Shown in pieces: positions 8,618-17,426 of a stretch of DNA of 47,280 bases. The notes beneath the pieces were generated by a model that searched no databases, was not told the DNA's origin, and saw only the letters and a program-made list of their open reading frames with translations. Numbering within the stretch: the stretch's first letter is position 1; each line of letters opens with the position of its first letter. The position numbers were made by a program, and so were the translations under genes. The stretch is taken from positions 70,040 to 117,319 of the forward strand of contig CP070821.1 of assembly GCA_020344335.1 (NCBI GenBank), written 5' to 3'. The DNA comes from Gammaproteobacteria bacterium (GTDB taxonomy: Bacteria > Pseudomonadota > Gammaproteobacteria > UBA9214).

Positions 8618-8718
8618 TCCTGAAGAACAAGAATCGTTCACGATTTTTTGGACATAACCGTAGCCACCGCGGTTGCGGTGTGTAATTTTTTTGTGTCAGC
8701 TGATTTGGAGGAGTTGTA

Positions 8719-10128
8719 ATGTCTGCAACCAAAGCTTTGAAAATGATGAAAGACAACGGGGTCAAGTACGTTGACCTGCGGTTCACCGATACGATCGGTA
8801 AAGAACAACATGTAACCATCCCTGCCAGTGTCGTCAATACCGAATTCTTCAAGAGCGGCAAGATGTTTGATGGTTCCAGTATTGCCGGCTGGAAGGGCAT
8901 CAGTGAATCCGACATGGTCCTGATGCCCGATACATCGACCGCTGTGATGGACCTGTTCAGCGACGAGCCGACCCTGAACCTGCGCTGCGATATCCTCGAG
9001 CCGACCACCATGAAAGGTTACGAACGTGATCCGCGTTCGCTGGCAAAGCGCGCCGAGGCCTACCTCAAGTCCACCAAGATTGCCGATACCGCCTATTTTG
9101 GTCCGGAGCCGGAATTCTTCGTGCTCGATGACGTGCGCTGGGGTGCCGACATGAGCGGCTCGTTCTGCAAGGTCGATTCCGAAGAGGCCTCCTGGAATGC
9201 CGAACGTGTTTACGAGGATGGCAATATCGGCCACCGCCCTACCGTCAAGGGTGGCTACTTCCCGGTACCGCCGGTTGATTCGCTGCATGACCTGCGTGGT
9301 GCCATGTGTCTTGCAATGGAGGAGATGGGTGTTGAGACCGAGGTGCATCACCATGAGGTGGCAACGGCCGGACAGTGCGAGATCGGTACCAAGTTCGATA
9401 CCCTGGTGCGCCGTGCCGACATGAATCAGATCCTCAAGTATGTCGTGCACAATGTCGCCCACGGTTACGGCAAGACGGCCACTTTCATGCCCAAGCCGAT
9501 TGTTGGTGACAATGGCAGCGGCATGCACGTACATCAGTCACTGGCCAAGGCTGGCAAGAATATCTTCACCGGCAACAAATACGGCGGTCTATCACAGCAG
9601 GCCCTGTACTATATCGGCGGTATTTTCAAGCACGCGCGTGCGCTGAATGCCTTCACCAACGCCAGCACCAACAGCTACAAGCGGCTGGTGCCGGGTTTCG
9701 AGGCTCCGGTGATGCTGGCCTACTCGGCCCGTAACCGGTCCGCTTCGGTGCGTATTCCCTACGAGTCCAACCCGAAGGGACGTCGGGTCGAGATACGCTT
9801 CCCGGATTCCAACGGCAACCCGTACCTGTGCTTCGCTTCCATGCTGATGGCTGGCATCGACGGCATCAAGAACAAGATCGATCCGGGTGACGCCATGGAC
9901 AAGGATCTCTACGATCTGCCGCCGGAAGAAGAGAAAAAGATTCCGACGGTCTGCAGTTCGCTCGACGAGGCGCTGGAAGCACTTGACAACGATCGCAAGT
10001 TCCTGACGGCCGGTGGTGTGTTCACTGACGACATGATCGATGGTTACATCGAACTGAAGATGGAAGAAGTCACGCGTCTGCGCATGACGACCCATCCGGT
10101 CGAGTTCGACATGTACTACAGCCTGTAA
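8719..10128 (+). CDS. glnA: Glutamine synthetase, type I
   Basis: Cytoplasmic dodecameric enzyme making glutamine from glutamate, ammonia and ATP; the entry point of nitrogen assimilation. The 469-residue protein matches the GSI-beta type. It has the GSSIAGW block near the N-terminus, the [12 protein letters not shown] active-site strand, the HVHQS ATP-site segment and the adenylylation loop DLYDLPPEE with Tyr398. Activity is therefore expected to be controlled by GlnE. A strong ribosome-binding site (GGAGGAG, 8707-8713) precedes the ATG. Transcription is predicted from the NtrC-activated sigma-54 promoter at 8602 and ends at the terminator at 10148. Confidence 0.99.
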   Translation: MSATKALKMMKDNGVKYVDLRFTDTIGKEQHVTIPASVVNTEFFKSGKMFDGSSIAGWKGISESDMVLMPDTSTAVMDLFSDEPTLNLRCDILEPTTMKGYERDPRSLAKRAEAYLKSTKIADTAYFGPEPEFFVLDDVRWGADMSGSFCKVDSEEASWNAERVYEDGNIGHRPTVKGGYFPVPPVDSLHDLRGAMCLAMEEMGVETEVHHHEVATAGQCEIGTKFDTLVRRADMNQILKYVVHNVAHGYGKTATFMPKPIVGDNGSGMHVHQSLAKAGKNIFTGNKYGGLSQQALYYIGGIFKHARALNAFTNASTNSYKRLVPGFEAPVMLAYSARNRSASVRIPYESNPKGRRVEIRFPDSNGNPYLCFASMLMAGIDGIKNKIDPGDAMDKDLYDLPPEEEKKIPTVCSSLDEALEALDNDRKFLTAGGVFTDDMIDGYIELKMEEVTRLRMTTHPVEFDMYYSL

Positions 10129-10147
10129 GGCGTTTCCACGTTAGCCA

Positions 10148-10177
10148 AAAGCGCCCCTCTCCGGGGCGTTTTTTTTT
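10148..10177 (+). terminator. Rho-independent terminator of glnA
   Basis: GC-rich stem CGCCCC (10152-10157) pairs with GGGGCG (10163-10168) around a 5-nt loop, followed by nine T residues (10169-10177). It lies 20 nt after the glnA stop codon and separates glnA from the DUF4124-ntrBC genes. Confidence 0.93.
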
Positions 10178-10323
10178 GCCTGCATGGATGTAGATACATC
10201 GCGGGCGCAGGCAACTGAATTCCCTGTTCTGGCTGGTGTCTAGTATTAATGGTGTGTGTAAACGTCGGCAAATTACAGACCAGCCGTATTGCATAAGCAC
10301 GGAACCGCGTTTATGGTGATCAT

Positions 10324-11043
10324 ATGAGATATCCCCTGTTGCTGCTGGTAATCTTCGCTGGCCTGGCTCAGGCTGACGTATACAAGACCGTCACGGAATC
10401 CGGTGAAGTCATCTATTCAGACACGCCCTCCGAGGGTGCCGAGCGTGTCCGGTTGCCCGAGTTGCCGACCTATAAACCGGCCCCGCTGCCACGGCCCATT
10501 GGTTCACCGAAACCGGTTAAATCGGACGAATACGACAGCATGGTGTTCATGAAGCCACGTGATAACGACACGATTCGCAACAATCTGGGCATCATTCAGG
10601 TCGAAGTGCGGCTGGATCCCGCGCTGAAACACCGGCAGAAACATAAAATTCAGTACTACCTCGATGGCAAGCCACACGGACCGCTGGTTGATAATACCGG
10701 GCTAACGTTCAGTAATATCGAGCGTGGCACGCATGTGCTGGCAGCCAGCGTCGTTGATGCGAATGGAACCGAACTGATAAATACCGCGCAGATAACAGTT
10801 TTCGTCAAGCGGGAATCCATACTCAACGAGCCGGATAAATTCGAGCCAGCCCCGCCGGCAAAGGACCCAGATGCACCGCCGGAACCGAAACTACCGAAAA
10901 GCCCCAGCGAGCTGGATTTCAATCCAAACATTCGATCGGCCAATCCCAATGTCCGGTCAGACAACCCGAACATTCGCACCACAAACCCGAATGTGATAAC
11001 GCCGACGCCGACGCCGGCCCCCAAGCCCCCGCCGGGGAACTAG
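10324..11043 (+). CDS. Secreted DUF4124 domain protein with C-terminal tandem repeats
   Basis: Predicted periplasmic or envelope protein of 239 aa. An N-terminal signal peptide (about 1-17, ending GLAQA) is followed at once by the DUF4124 motif DVYKTVTESGEVIYSDTP. Next comes an immunoglobulin-like region (about 75-165). The tail is rich in proline and asparagine, with four 7-residue repeats of the type NPN(I/V)RSx and a Pro-rich end. DUF4124 proteins are found between glnA and ntrB in many gammaproteobacteria, but no function is established. The upstream 146 bp after the glnA terminator show no strong promoter to my eye. Confidence 0.85.
   Translation: MRYPLLLLVIFAGLAQADVYKTVTESGEVIYSDTPSEGAERVRLPELPTYKPAPLPRPIGSPKPVKSDEYDSMVFMKPRDNDTIRNNLGIIQVEVRLDPALKHRQKHKIQYYLDGKPHGPLVDNTGLTFSNIERGTHVLAASVVDANGTELINTAQITVFVKRESILNEPDKFEPAPPAKDPDAPPEPKLPKSPSELDFNPNIRSANPNVRSDNPNIRTTNPNVITPTPTPAPKPPPGN
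10921..11004 (+). repeat. Four 21-bp tandem coding repeats in the DUF4124 gene
   Basis: Four successive 21-nt units encode NPNIRSA, NPNVRSD, NPNIRTT and NPNVITP. The DNA units have diverged at many third positions, so the repeat is old rather than a recent slippage product. Confidence 0.8.
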
Positions 11044-11060
11044 TTCATCAACAAACTTAT

Positions 11061-11101
11061 TGCACCAATTTGGTGCAGAACGTGGCGTAATTGTATATAA
11101 T
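11061..11101 (+). promoter_or_regulatory. NtrC site overlapping a sigma-70-type promoter of ntrBC
   Basis: TGCACCAATTTGGTGCA (11061-11077) is a perfect NtrC dyad matching TGCACC-N5-GGTGCA. A consensus -10 box TATAAT lies at 11096-11101. No sigma-54 -24/-12 pair follows at a usual distance. The dyad covers the expected -35 region, so NtrC would repress its own operon, as at the enteric glnL promoter. The NtrC site is very likely; the promoter assignment is less certain because the -35 hexamer is weak. Confidence 0.75.
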
Positions 11102-11245
11102 TATCGCCTGTTTCCGGCTCGTAAAGCGTTTCCCCTCATTTACTGTATGCAGTATATCACATTGTTTTATATGCAATTTATTTATTTGTATCAGCGTCCA
11201 GTGGTTGTTCTCTAAGGTGGTTTGGTTTTTGCAGTGGTATCCCCC

Positions 11246-12322
11246 ATGGCTGTAGCAGATGACTTGACCGGGCTATATACAGAGGGATTGCTCGACAATC
11301 TGAGTACCACGGTACTGCTTTTTGATGCCGACCACCGGCTGCGTTATCTCAACCCGGCCGGCGAGGTCATGTTTGCACAGAGCAAGCGGCATGCGTGCGG
11401 CAAGGCCATCAGCGAACTGTTTGCCAACGCCGGGTGGATGATCAGACAGATCAGCAGCGCCATGGACTCCGGACAGGTGATCAACCAGCGCGGTTGCCGG
11501 CTCGAATTGATGAACGGCCCGACATTGATCGTCAACTGTACCCACACCCCCGTCAGTTTGCCGGGTGCAATGAACGGCATCATGCTGGAGTTGCGCAAGG
11601 TGGACCACCACCTGCGTGTCGACCAGGAAGAACAGTTGATCGCACAACAGGAAGCCACCCATGCCTTGTTGCGTGGTCTCGCGCATGAAATAAAAAATCC
11701 CCTGGGCGGATTGCGTGGCGCGGCACAACTGCTCGAAAAGGAAATCCCGGAGGGTGAGTTCAGGGAATATACCCGGATTATTATCAGCGAGGCAGACCGC
11801 TTGCAGAACCTGATGGATCGCATGCTGGGCCCGAATGACGTGCCGAATATCCAGGCTGTCAATATTCATAACATTCTCGAGCGCGTACGCGAGCTGGTTC
11901 TCGTTGAAGCGGAAAGCGGGCTGACGATACAGCAGGACTATGATCCGAGCCTGCCGGACCTGCAGGCCGACCCGGACCTGCTGTTGCAGGCCATACTCAA
12001 TATTGTGCGCAATGCGGCACAGGCCCTGGATGGTAACGGCGAGATCATCCTGCGTACGCGTGTCCATCGCCGTTTCAATATCGCTAACCGGCAGTATCGC
12101 CTCGTAGCCAGTGTTGAGGTAATCGATAACGGACCTGGAATCGAAGCGTCAATGCAGGCAAAGATATTCTATCCAATGATCACCAGCCGTAATGACGGTA
12201 CCGGCCTCGGCTTGTCGATTGCACAATCGTTGATAAACCGTCACCACGGGTTGATTGAATGCCGTAGCAAACCCGGAGAAACGGTATTTACCATTCTGCT
12301 ACCGCTGGAAATCGAACAATGA
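11246..12322 (+). CDS. glnL: Nitrogen regulation sensor histidine kinase NtrB
   Basis: Cytoplasmic sensor kinase/phosphatase that phosphorylates NtrC under nitrogen limitation and is controlled by PII. It has an N-terminal PAS domain (LLDNLSTTVLLFDADHRLRYLNPAG), the H-box GLAHEIKNPLGGLRGAAQLL with the phospho-accepting His147, and N-, G1- and G2-boxes (NIVRNAAQAL, DNGPGI, GTGLGLSIAQ). No membrane segment is present, as expected. I chose the ATG at 11246 (358 aa) by comparison with the short NtrB N-terminus. An in-frame TTG at 11222 follows AAGGTGG too closely for good spacing. Stop and ntrC start overlap (ATGA). Confidence 0.93.
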   Translation: MAVADDLTGLYTEGLLDNLSTTVLLFDADHRLRYLNPAGEVMFAQSKRHACGKAISELFANAGWMIRQISSAMDSGQVINQRGCRLELMNGPTLIVNCTHTPVSLPGAMNGIMLELRKVDHHLRVDQEEQLIAQQEATHALLRGLAHEIKNPLGGLRGAAQLLEKEIPEGEFREYTRIIISEADRLQNLMDRMLGPNDVPNIQAVNIHNILERVRELVLVEAESGLTIQQDYDPSLPDLQADPDLLLQAILNIVRNAAQALDGNGEIILRTRVHRRFNIANRQYRLVASVEVIDNGPGIEASMQAKIFYPMITSRNDGTGLGLSIAQSLINRHHGLIECRSKPGETVFTILLPLEIEQ

Positions 12323-13728
12323 CAGGGAAACAGCAAATCTGGGTAATTGATGACGATAGCTCGATCCGCTGGGTACTGGAGAAGGCCCTGCAGAGGGCCG
12401 GCATGGAAGTCGTCAGTTTTGAGTCGGGTAGTCGCGCCCTGGAGGCGCTGGCACAGGAAGAGCCGGCCGTGATTGTTTCCGACATCCGCATGCCGGGTAT
12501 CGACGGTCTGGAGCTGCTTGAGCGGATCAACGGCACCTGTCCCGATTTGCCGGTAATTATCATGACGGCGCATTCCGATCTTGACAGTGCGGTGTCCGCC
12601 TACAAGGGCGGCGCATTCGAGTATCTGCCGAAACCGTTCGATGTGGATGAGGCGGCAGCGCTGGTACAGCGCGCCCTGGATGCGCGTGAGCAGCAAGTGG
12701 GACAGGAAGCAGCTGCAGATAAACCCGAGGCACCTGAAATCATCGGCAAGGCACCGGCCATGCAGGAAGTATTCCGGGCGATCGGCCGGTTGTCCCACTC
12801 CAATGCCACCGTGCTGATCAACGGCGAGTCAGGCACCGGCAAGGAGCTGGTGGCACTGGCATTGCATCGACACAGTTCACGAGCGGACAAACCGTTTGTG
12901 GCACTCAATATGGCGGCCAGTCCCCGCGACCTGCTGGAGTCGGAACTGTTCGGGCACGAACGCGGCGCCTTTACCGGCGCACAACAGCGGCGTACCGGTC
13001 GATTTGAACAGGCCAATGGCGGCACGCTGATGCTCGACGAGATCGGTGATATGCCGGCGGAACTGCAAACCCGCTTGCTGCGGGTACTGGCCGACGGTGA
13101 ATTCTACCCGGTCGGTGCACACATCCCGAAACAGGTGGACGTGCGTATTATTGCGGCCACGCACCAGGACCTTGAGCAGCGCGTTCGGAACGGTGAGTTC
13201 CGCGAAGACCTGTTCCACCGTCTGAATGTCATCCGCATACACATTCCCAGCCTGCGCGAACGCCGTGAGGATATCCCGGCCCTGTTACAATACTTTCTCG
13301 ACAAGGCGGCACGGGAACTCGATGTCGAGACAAAACAGCTGAGCCCGGAGACTGAAAAAATGCTCGTACAGATGGACTGGCCCGGCAATGTGCGCCAGCT
13401 GGAGAACCTGTGTCGCTGGTTGACCGTTATGGCACCCGGCCAGGAAGTCCGCCCCGGCGATTTGCCCGCGGAGCTGGTCGCCGAAACGGCTGTGATACCG
13501 GCAGCGGGTGGCGGCTGGCAGCAACTGTTACAACAATGGGTGCAGCAGCAACTGGCTGACGGTCACAGACAAATACTGGACACGGCCATCCCGGTATTCG
13601 AACGCACCCTGATTGAAGCCGCGCTGCAGCATACCGGCGGCAAACGCCAGGAGGCGGCGCGACTGCTTGGCTGGGGCCGCAATACCCTGACACGCAAGCT
13701 CAAGGAACTGGACCTGAACGACCATTGA
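12319..13728 (+). CDS. glnG: Nitrogen regulation response regulator NtrC
   Basis: Sigma-54-dependent enhancer-binding protein for nitrogen-limitation genes. Domain order: receiver (DDDSSIRW acidic pocket, phospho-acceptor Asp55 in SDIRMPG); AAA+ domain with Walker A GESGTGKE (169-176) and the sigma-54 contact loop GAFTGA (216-221); C-terminal Fis-type helix-turn-helix (GGKRQEAARLLGWGRNTLTRKLKEL). Length 469 aa is typical. Three matching NtrC sites lie upstream in this window, before glnA and ntrB. The coding sequence overlaps ntrB by 4 nt. Confidence 0.97.
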   Translation: MTGKQQIWVIDDDSSIRWVLEKALQRAGMEVVSFESGSRALEALAQEEPAVIVSDIRMPGIDGLELLERINGTCPDLPVIIMTAHSDLDSAVSAYKGGAFEYLPKPFDVDEAAALVQRALDAREQQVGQEAAADKPEAPEIIGKAPAMQEVFRAIGRLSHSNATVLINGESGTGKELVALALHRHSSRADKPFVALNMAASPRDLLESELFGHERGAFTGAQQRRTGRFEQANGGTLMLDEIGDMPAELQTRLLRVLADGEFYPVGAHIPKQVDVRIIAATHQDLEQRVRNGEFREDLFHRLNVIRIHIPSLRERREDIPALLQYFLDKAARELDVETKQLSPETEKMLVQMDWPGNVRQLENLCRWLTVMAPGQEVRPGDLPAELVAETAVIPAAGGGWQQLLQQWVQQQLADGHRQILDTAIPVFERTLIEAALQHTGGKRQEAARLLGWGRNTLTRKLKELDLNDH

Positions 13729-13799
13729 AGCGGCGGGCCATCCCGGCTAGCGTTCGCGATCTCCGCTGCTGCCACCCATATCGATCACCTGAGGGATAT

Positions 13800-13817
13800 C
13801 CGGCGGCGAGCCGCCGG
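13800..13817. other. Strong GC hairpin between convergent ntrC and dihydroorotate dehydrogenase genes
   Basis: CCGGCGGC-GA-GCCGCCGG is a perfect inverted repeat of two 8-nt arms between the ntrC stop and the stop of the convergent gene. No T-run follows on either strand, so intrinsic termination is doubtful. It could stabilise the 3' ends of both transcripts. Confidence 0.5.
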
Positions 13818-13828
13818 GTGACAGGGCG

Positions 13829-14809
13829 CTAGCCGCCGAAACAGGGACTGTTACCGTCACCGTGGAGTGACAGGCTGCCGGTCAGTGCGCCGACATTCGG
13901 GAGGGAGTGTTTCTCGAGGTACTCAACAATGCCGCGGTTGATTGTCTTGCAGACCAGCGGGTTGTAGAACAAGGCGGTACCGACACCGACTGTGCTTGCA
14001 CCGGCGATCAGAAACTCGATGGCATCCTCGGGTGTGGTCACCCCGCCCTGACCGATAATGGGAATGCCGTGCGGCTTGCACACCTGGTAGACCTGGTGCA
14101 CCCTGAGCAGGGCAATCGGCTTGATGGCCGGCCCCGACAGGCCACCCTGGTTGTTACCGATGACCGGCTGGCGGGTCTCAATGTCAATAGCCATGCCCAT
14201 CAGGGTATTGATGACGGCGAAAGCGTCACTACCGGCCTCGATGCAGCGCCGGGCATTGTCGGCAATATCGGTCTGGTTGGGCGACAACTTGGTGATCAGC
14301 GGTTTCCCTGTGGCGGCCCGGCAGGCGGCAACCACCTGCGCCGACATGTCCGGATCATTGCCGAAAGCCACACCACCTTCCTTGACGTTCGGGCAGGAAA
14401 TATTGATTTCGATGGCATCGATCGGTGAGTCATTGAAGCGCCGGGTAACCTCTGCATATTCCTCCACGGTAGAGCCGGAGACGTTGGCGATAAAACGTGT
14501 CTCGGAAAAATCCAGTGCCGGTAGTATTTCGTCTACGACCTTGTCGACCCCGGGATTCTGCAGGCCGATGGCATTGAGCATGCCCTGCCAGGTCTCGGCG
14601 ACGCGGTGCGGCACATTGCCGAGCCGCGGTTCCAGCGTGGTGCCCTTCAGGCAGACCGCACCTGCATCGCGGTTGGAAAAACCGGTTACGCGTGTATATT
14701 CTTCGCCGAAACCGACGCAGCCGGATAACAATACCAGCGGCGTGGCAAACTCCAGGCCACAGAACTCCACGTGCAGCTTTTTCTGCCCGGTATCAGCCAG
14801 GGTATTCAC
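13829..14809 (-). CDS. Dihydroorotate dehydrogenase-like protein, class 1B type
   Basis: FMN enzyme of the class 1 dihydroorotate dehydrogenase family, oxidising dihydroorotate in pyrimidine synthesis or a related substrate. The 326-aa product has the catalytic-cysteine motif NISCPNVKEGGVAFG, which fits class 1B (PyrDB), and the FMN-site blocks GQGGVTTPEDAIEFLIAGAS and GVGTALF. Class 1B enzymes normally work with an Fe-S/FAD subunit, PyrK, and no pyrK is adjacent. Most gammaproteobacteria use the membrane class 2 PyrD. The start is a GTG with GGGAAA upstream, only 25 bp from the divergent trmL. A preTA-like or other FMN dehydrogenase role cannot be excluded. Confidence 0.8.
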   Translation of the reverse strand: MNTLADTGQKKLHVEFCGLEFATPLVLLSGCVGFGEEYTRVTGFSNRDAGAVCLKGTTLEPRLGNVPHRVAETWQGMLNAIGLQNPGVDKVVDEILPALDFSETRFIANVSGSTVEEYAEVTRRFNDSPIDAIEINISCPNVKEGGVAFGNDPDMSAQVVAACRAATGKPLITKLSPNQTDIADNARRCIEAGSDAFAVINTLMGMAIDIETRQPVIGNNQGGLSGPAIKPIALLRVHQVYQVCKPHGIPIIGQGGVTTPEDAIEFLIAGASTVGVGTALFYNPLVCKTINRGIVEYLEKHSLPNVGALTGSLSLHGDGNSPCFGG

Positions 14810-14834
14810 GAACCATTTCCCGCAGGGTGTCTGA

Positions 14835-15299
14835 ATGTTTCATATAGCGCTTTACCAACCGGAAATACCGCCCAATACCGGCAATATCATACGCCTTTGC
14901 GCCAATACGGGCAGCGATCTGCACCTGATCCGGCCACTGGGTTTTGACCTCGATGATCGCAAGCTGCGCCGTGCCGGACTGGATTATCGGGAATGGGCCA
15001 GCGTGCAGTTGCATAATTCACTCGAGGACTTCCATGCGGCAGTAGAATCCGCGCATACCTGGGCATTCTCGACACGGGGCACGCAGACCTACTCGGACAT
15101 CCGTTTTACCCCGGGTGATGCATTGCTGTTCGGGCCGGAAACCCGCGGCTTGCCGGATGCTGTTCTGGACGCCCTTGGTGAAGACGCCATGTTGCGCCTG
15201 CCTATGGTGGATAACAGTCGCAGCCTGAACCTGTCGAACACGGTCGCTGTGGTTGTGTACGAGGCATGGCGGCAACAGGGATTCGGTGAGGTGCGCTGA
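14835..15299 (+). CDS. trmL: tRNA (cytidine(34)-2'-O)-methyltransferase
   Basis: SPOUT-class methyltransferase modifying the ribose at wobble position 34 of certain leucine tRNAs. The 154-aa protein starts with [21 protein letters not shown], the SPOUT motif 1 region. It has the knot motifs [11 protein letters not shown] and [26 protein letters not shown] that bind S-adenosylmethionine. Length matches E. coli TrmL (157 aa). It is transcribed away from the dihydroorotate dehydrogenase gene (25-bp gap) and ends 9 bp from the convergent gpsA stop. Confidence 0.95.
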   Translation: MFHIALYQPEIPPNTGNIIRLCANTGSDLHLIRPLGFDLDDRKLRRAGLDYREWASVQLHNSLEDFHAAVESAHTWAFSTRGTQTYSDIRFTPGDALLFGPETRGLPDAVLDALGEDAMLRLPMVDNSRSLNLSNTVAVVVYEAWRQQGFGEVR

Positions 15300-15308
15300 A
15301 CAAGGCGT

Positions 15309-16313
15309 TTATCCTGTTTCCGGGCGGATCTCGCGTGACAGCAGGTTGTTGACGGCATCGGCCGGCGACAGGTTTTCATGCAGCACCCGGTAGACCTGTT
15401 CGGCGATGGGCAGTTCAACCCCGTATTGCCGGGCCAGCTGCACTACCTCGCGTGCCGTGTTGAAACCCTCGACCACCTGTCCGATTTCCTCTATTGCCAG
15501 TTCCAGTGGTTTGCCCTGGCCCAGGGCCAGTCCCAGCCGGCGGTTGCGTGACTGGTCGTCGGTGCAGGTCAGGATGAGGTCGCCAATACCGGCCAGCCCC
15601 ATCAGGGTTTCCCGACGCGCCCCCATGGAATCACCGAGACGGATAATCTCTGCCAGGCCGCGTGTGATCAGTGCAGCCCGGCTGTTGGCACCCAGGCCGA
15701 GGCCGTCCGTGATGCCGGAAGCTATGGCGAGGACATTCTTGACAGTGCCGCCAAGCTGCACACCAATGACGTCATCACTGGTGTAGACACGCATGACATC
15801 ACCGTGCAGCCGGTTGGCGAGATCATTGGCAAATGACGGGTTGGTTGAGGCGACCGTCAGGGCCGTCGGCAGACCGGCTGCCACCTCGCGTGCAAAGGTC
15901 GGTCCGGAAAGGACGGCGGCGGGGAATTGATTGTCCGTTTCCTCTTCCAGTATCTCCTGCATGAACTTGCCGCTGCCGGTTTCCAGGCCCTTCGTGGCCC
16001 AGGCAATACGGGTTTTTTCATCGAAAAACGGCTTCGCGTTGACGAGCACTTCCCGGAAGGCGTGGCTAGGGATCACAAACAGCAGGTCGTTGCTGTAGCC
16101 GACCGCGGTGGCGAGATCCGGCTCGATAAACAGATCGTCAGGAAATGCAATATCCGGGAGAAACTGGCGGTTCTGTCGCTCGGTGGCTAGGGTTTGCATA
16201 AGATCGGGCTCGTGGCCCCAGAGATAAACTTTATTTTTGTTGTTGGCGAGCCGGATGGCCAGGGCGGTTCCCCAGGAGCCGGCGCCGAGTACAGAGATGG
16301 CTTCCGTGCTCAT
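15309..16313 (-). CDS. gpsA: Glycerol-3-phosphate dehydrogenase (NAD(P)+)
   Basis: Cytoplasmic enzyme reducing dihydroxyacetone phosphate to sn-glycerol 3-phosphate for phospholipid synthesis. The N-terminal Rossmann motif GAGSWG (Gly10-Gly15) is present. The central LGGTVKNVLAIASGI block carries the catalytic lysine, and GLAGIGDLILTC is a family signature. Length 334 aa is typical. It follows secB on the same strand, as in E. coli, where gpsA is also downstream of secB. Confidence 0.97.
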   Translation of the reverse strand: MSTEAISVLGAGSWGTALAIRLANNKNKVYLWGHEPDLMQTLATERQNRQFLPDIAFPDDLFIEPDLATAVGYSNDLLFVIPSHAFREVLVNAKPFFDEKTRIAWATKGLETGSGKFMQEILEEETDNQFPAAVLSGPTFAREVAAGLPTALTVASTNPSFANDLANRLHGDVMRVYTSDDVIGVQLGGTVKNVLAIASGITDGLGLGANSRAALITRGLAEIIRLGDSMGARRETLMGLAGIGDLILTCTDDQSRNRRLGLALGQGKPLELAIEEIGQVVEGFNTAREVVQLARQYGVELPIAEQVYRVLHENLSPADAVNNLLSREIRPETG

Positions 16314-16385
16314 TATCTAGTTGAAGTTGCTGGCAGCCGGTTTGTGCATTAATGACTTGACTGTAGGCATCCGGGAGGGTTGGCG

Positions 16386-16871
16386 TTACTTCGCCTCCTC
16401 GGTATGATTCCCGGTATCGACTTGTTCGAGCATTTGTTCATAGCGTGCGCGAAAGTTGATTGGACCCAAATGCAAAGGCGGAAAACCGCCCTGTACGACA
16501 AGAGAATCAACGGTAGCACTGGCATACGGGTACAGCACCCCCAGGCAATACACATTCAATCTGCGTTGCAGTAAGTCTTCGGTATGTCCCGTGATGGAAA
16601 AAATTCCACCCTGTTGTACCTCAACAAGAAACGCCGTCCTGTCCTCAACGGCAGCTCGTGCCGTAATGGTTAATACCAGGTTATATGTGTCATCAGTAAG
16701 TTTACCTATTTCATGATCAACATTAACGGTTAGTGTTGGATTCCAGTCAGCAGTGAAGATGGCGGGTGCATTCGGGGATTCAAATGATGCGTCCTTGATA
16801 TATATTTTTCTTGCTTGCAATCTTGCTGTTTCGGTATCCGTCTGTGTGTTTTCCTGTTCGTTTTCGGCCAT
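16386..16871 (-). CDS. secB: Protein-export chaperone SecB
   Basis: Cytosolic tetrameric chaperone that keeps preproteins unfolded and hands them to SecA. The 161-aa product has an acidic N-terminal tail, the core IYIKDASFESPNAPAIF, and GVLYPYASATVDSLVVQGGFPPLHLGPINF, all characteristic of SecB. It lies between the rhodanese gene and gpsA. In E. coli grxC sits between yibN and secB, but here the gap is only 51 bp and contains no glutaredoxin. Confidence 0.97.
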   Translation of the reverse strand: MAENEQENTQTDTETARLQARKIYIKDASFESPNAPAIFTADWNPTLTVNVDHEIGKLTDDTYNLVLTITARAAVEDRTAFLVEVQQGGIFSITGHTEDLLQRRLNVYCLGVLYPYASATVDSLVVQGGFPPLHLGPINFRARYEQMLEQVDTGNHTEEAK

Positions 16872-16922
16872 TACTGTTCCCTGCCCTGTTTGTAAAACCG
16901 GTGATAACTATTGCCCATCGGG

Positions 16923-17348
16923 TTACTTTCCCTTGCTCAATGGCAGGTTGGCCTGCTGCCAGGCGTGCATTCCGCCTTTCAGGTTATATACCTTGTCAAA
17001 ACCCTGTTTGACCAGTTCTCCGCCAAGCTTCGTGGATTGCTGGCCGCTGCCACAATAGATTATCAGCGGCCGGTCACGGTACTTTTGCAGCTTGCCGGCA
17101 GCAGTGTCAGTCTGGACATGGACTGCATTGACGATATGGCCATCCCGATAGTCCTTGTCGGTGCGCATATCAATCATGATGGCATCTTCATGATTTAACA
17201 GCCGCGTAGCCTCGCCGGGTGTAACCAGCTTTATATTTCTCAGGCGGTGTTGCAATTCTCCGCCGACAAGCATGGCCAGTATCACCAGCAATGCCAGGAA
17301 CAGCAGCGGATGGTTTGCAATGAATTCGATGAGCTGGTTGAGATCCAT
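16923..17348 (-). CDS. yibN: Membrane-anchored rhodanese-like sulfurtransferase (YibN-like)
   Basis: Single-domain rhodanese of 141 aa with an N-terminal transmembrane anchor (about residues 14-30, LLFLALLVILAMLVGG) and the catalytic loop YCGSGQQS with Cys99. The rhodanese fold would face the cytoplasm and could carry persulfide sulfur. Position and architecture match E. coli YibN in the yibN-(grxC)-secB-gpsA cluster. An ArsR regulator with sensor-type cysteines lies 78 bp upstream on the same strand, suggesting control of the rhodanese in response to sulfane sulfur (inference). Confidence 0.9.
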   Translation of the reverse strand: MDLNQLIEFIANHPLLFLALLVILAMLVGGELQHRLRNIKLVTPGEATRLLNHEDAIMIDMRTDKDYRDGHIVNAVHVQTDTAAGKLQKYRDRPLIIYCGSGQQSTKLGGELVKQGFDKVYNLKGGMHAWQQANLPLSKGK

Positions 17349-17426
17349 GCCTGTGTGATCAGGGGGTTACACCATCACGCGAGACAGTGAGTGGCAGATT
17401 CGGAAATGAGCAGAGCCCGGACAGAA

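Noticed and set aside
8638..9534. Long minus-strand open frame (298 codons) opposite glnA
   Set aside because: It mirrors the codon pattern of glnA, has no ribosome-binding site and resembles no family.
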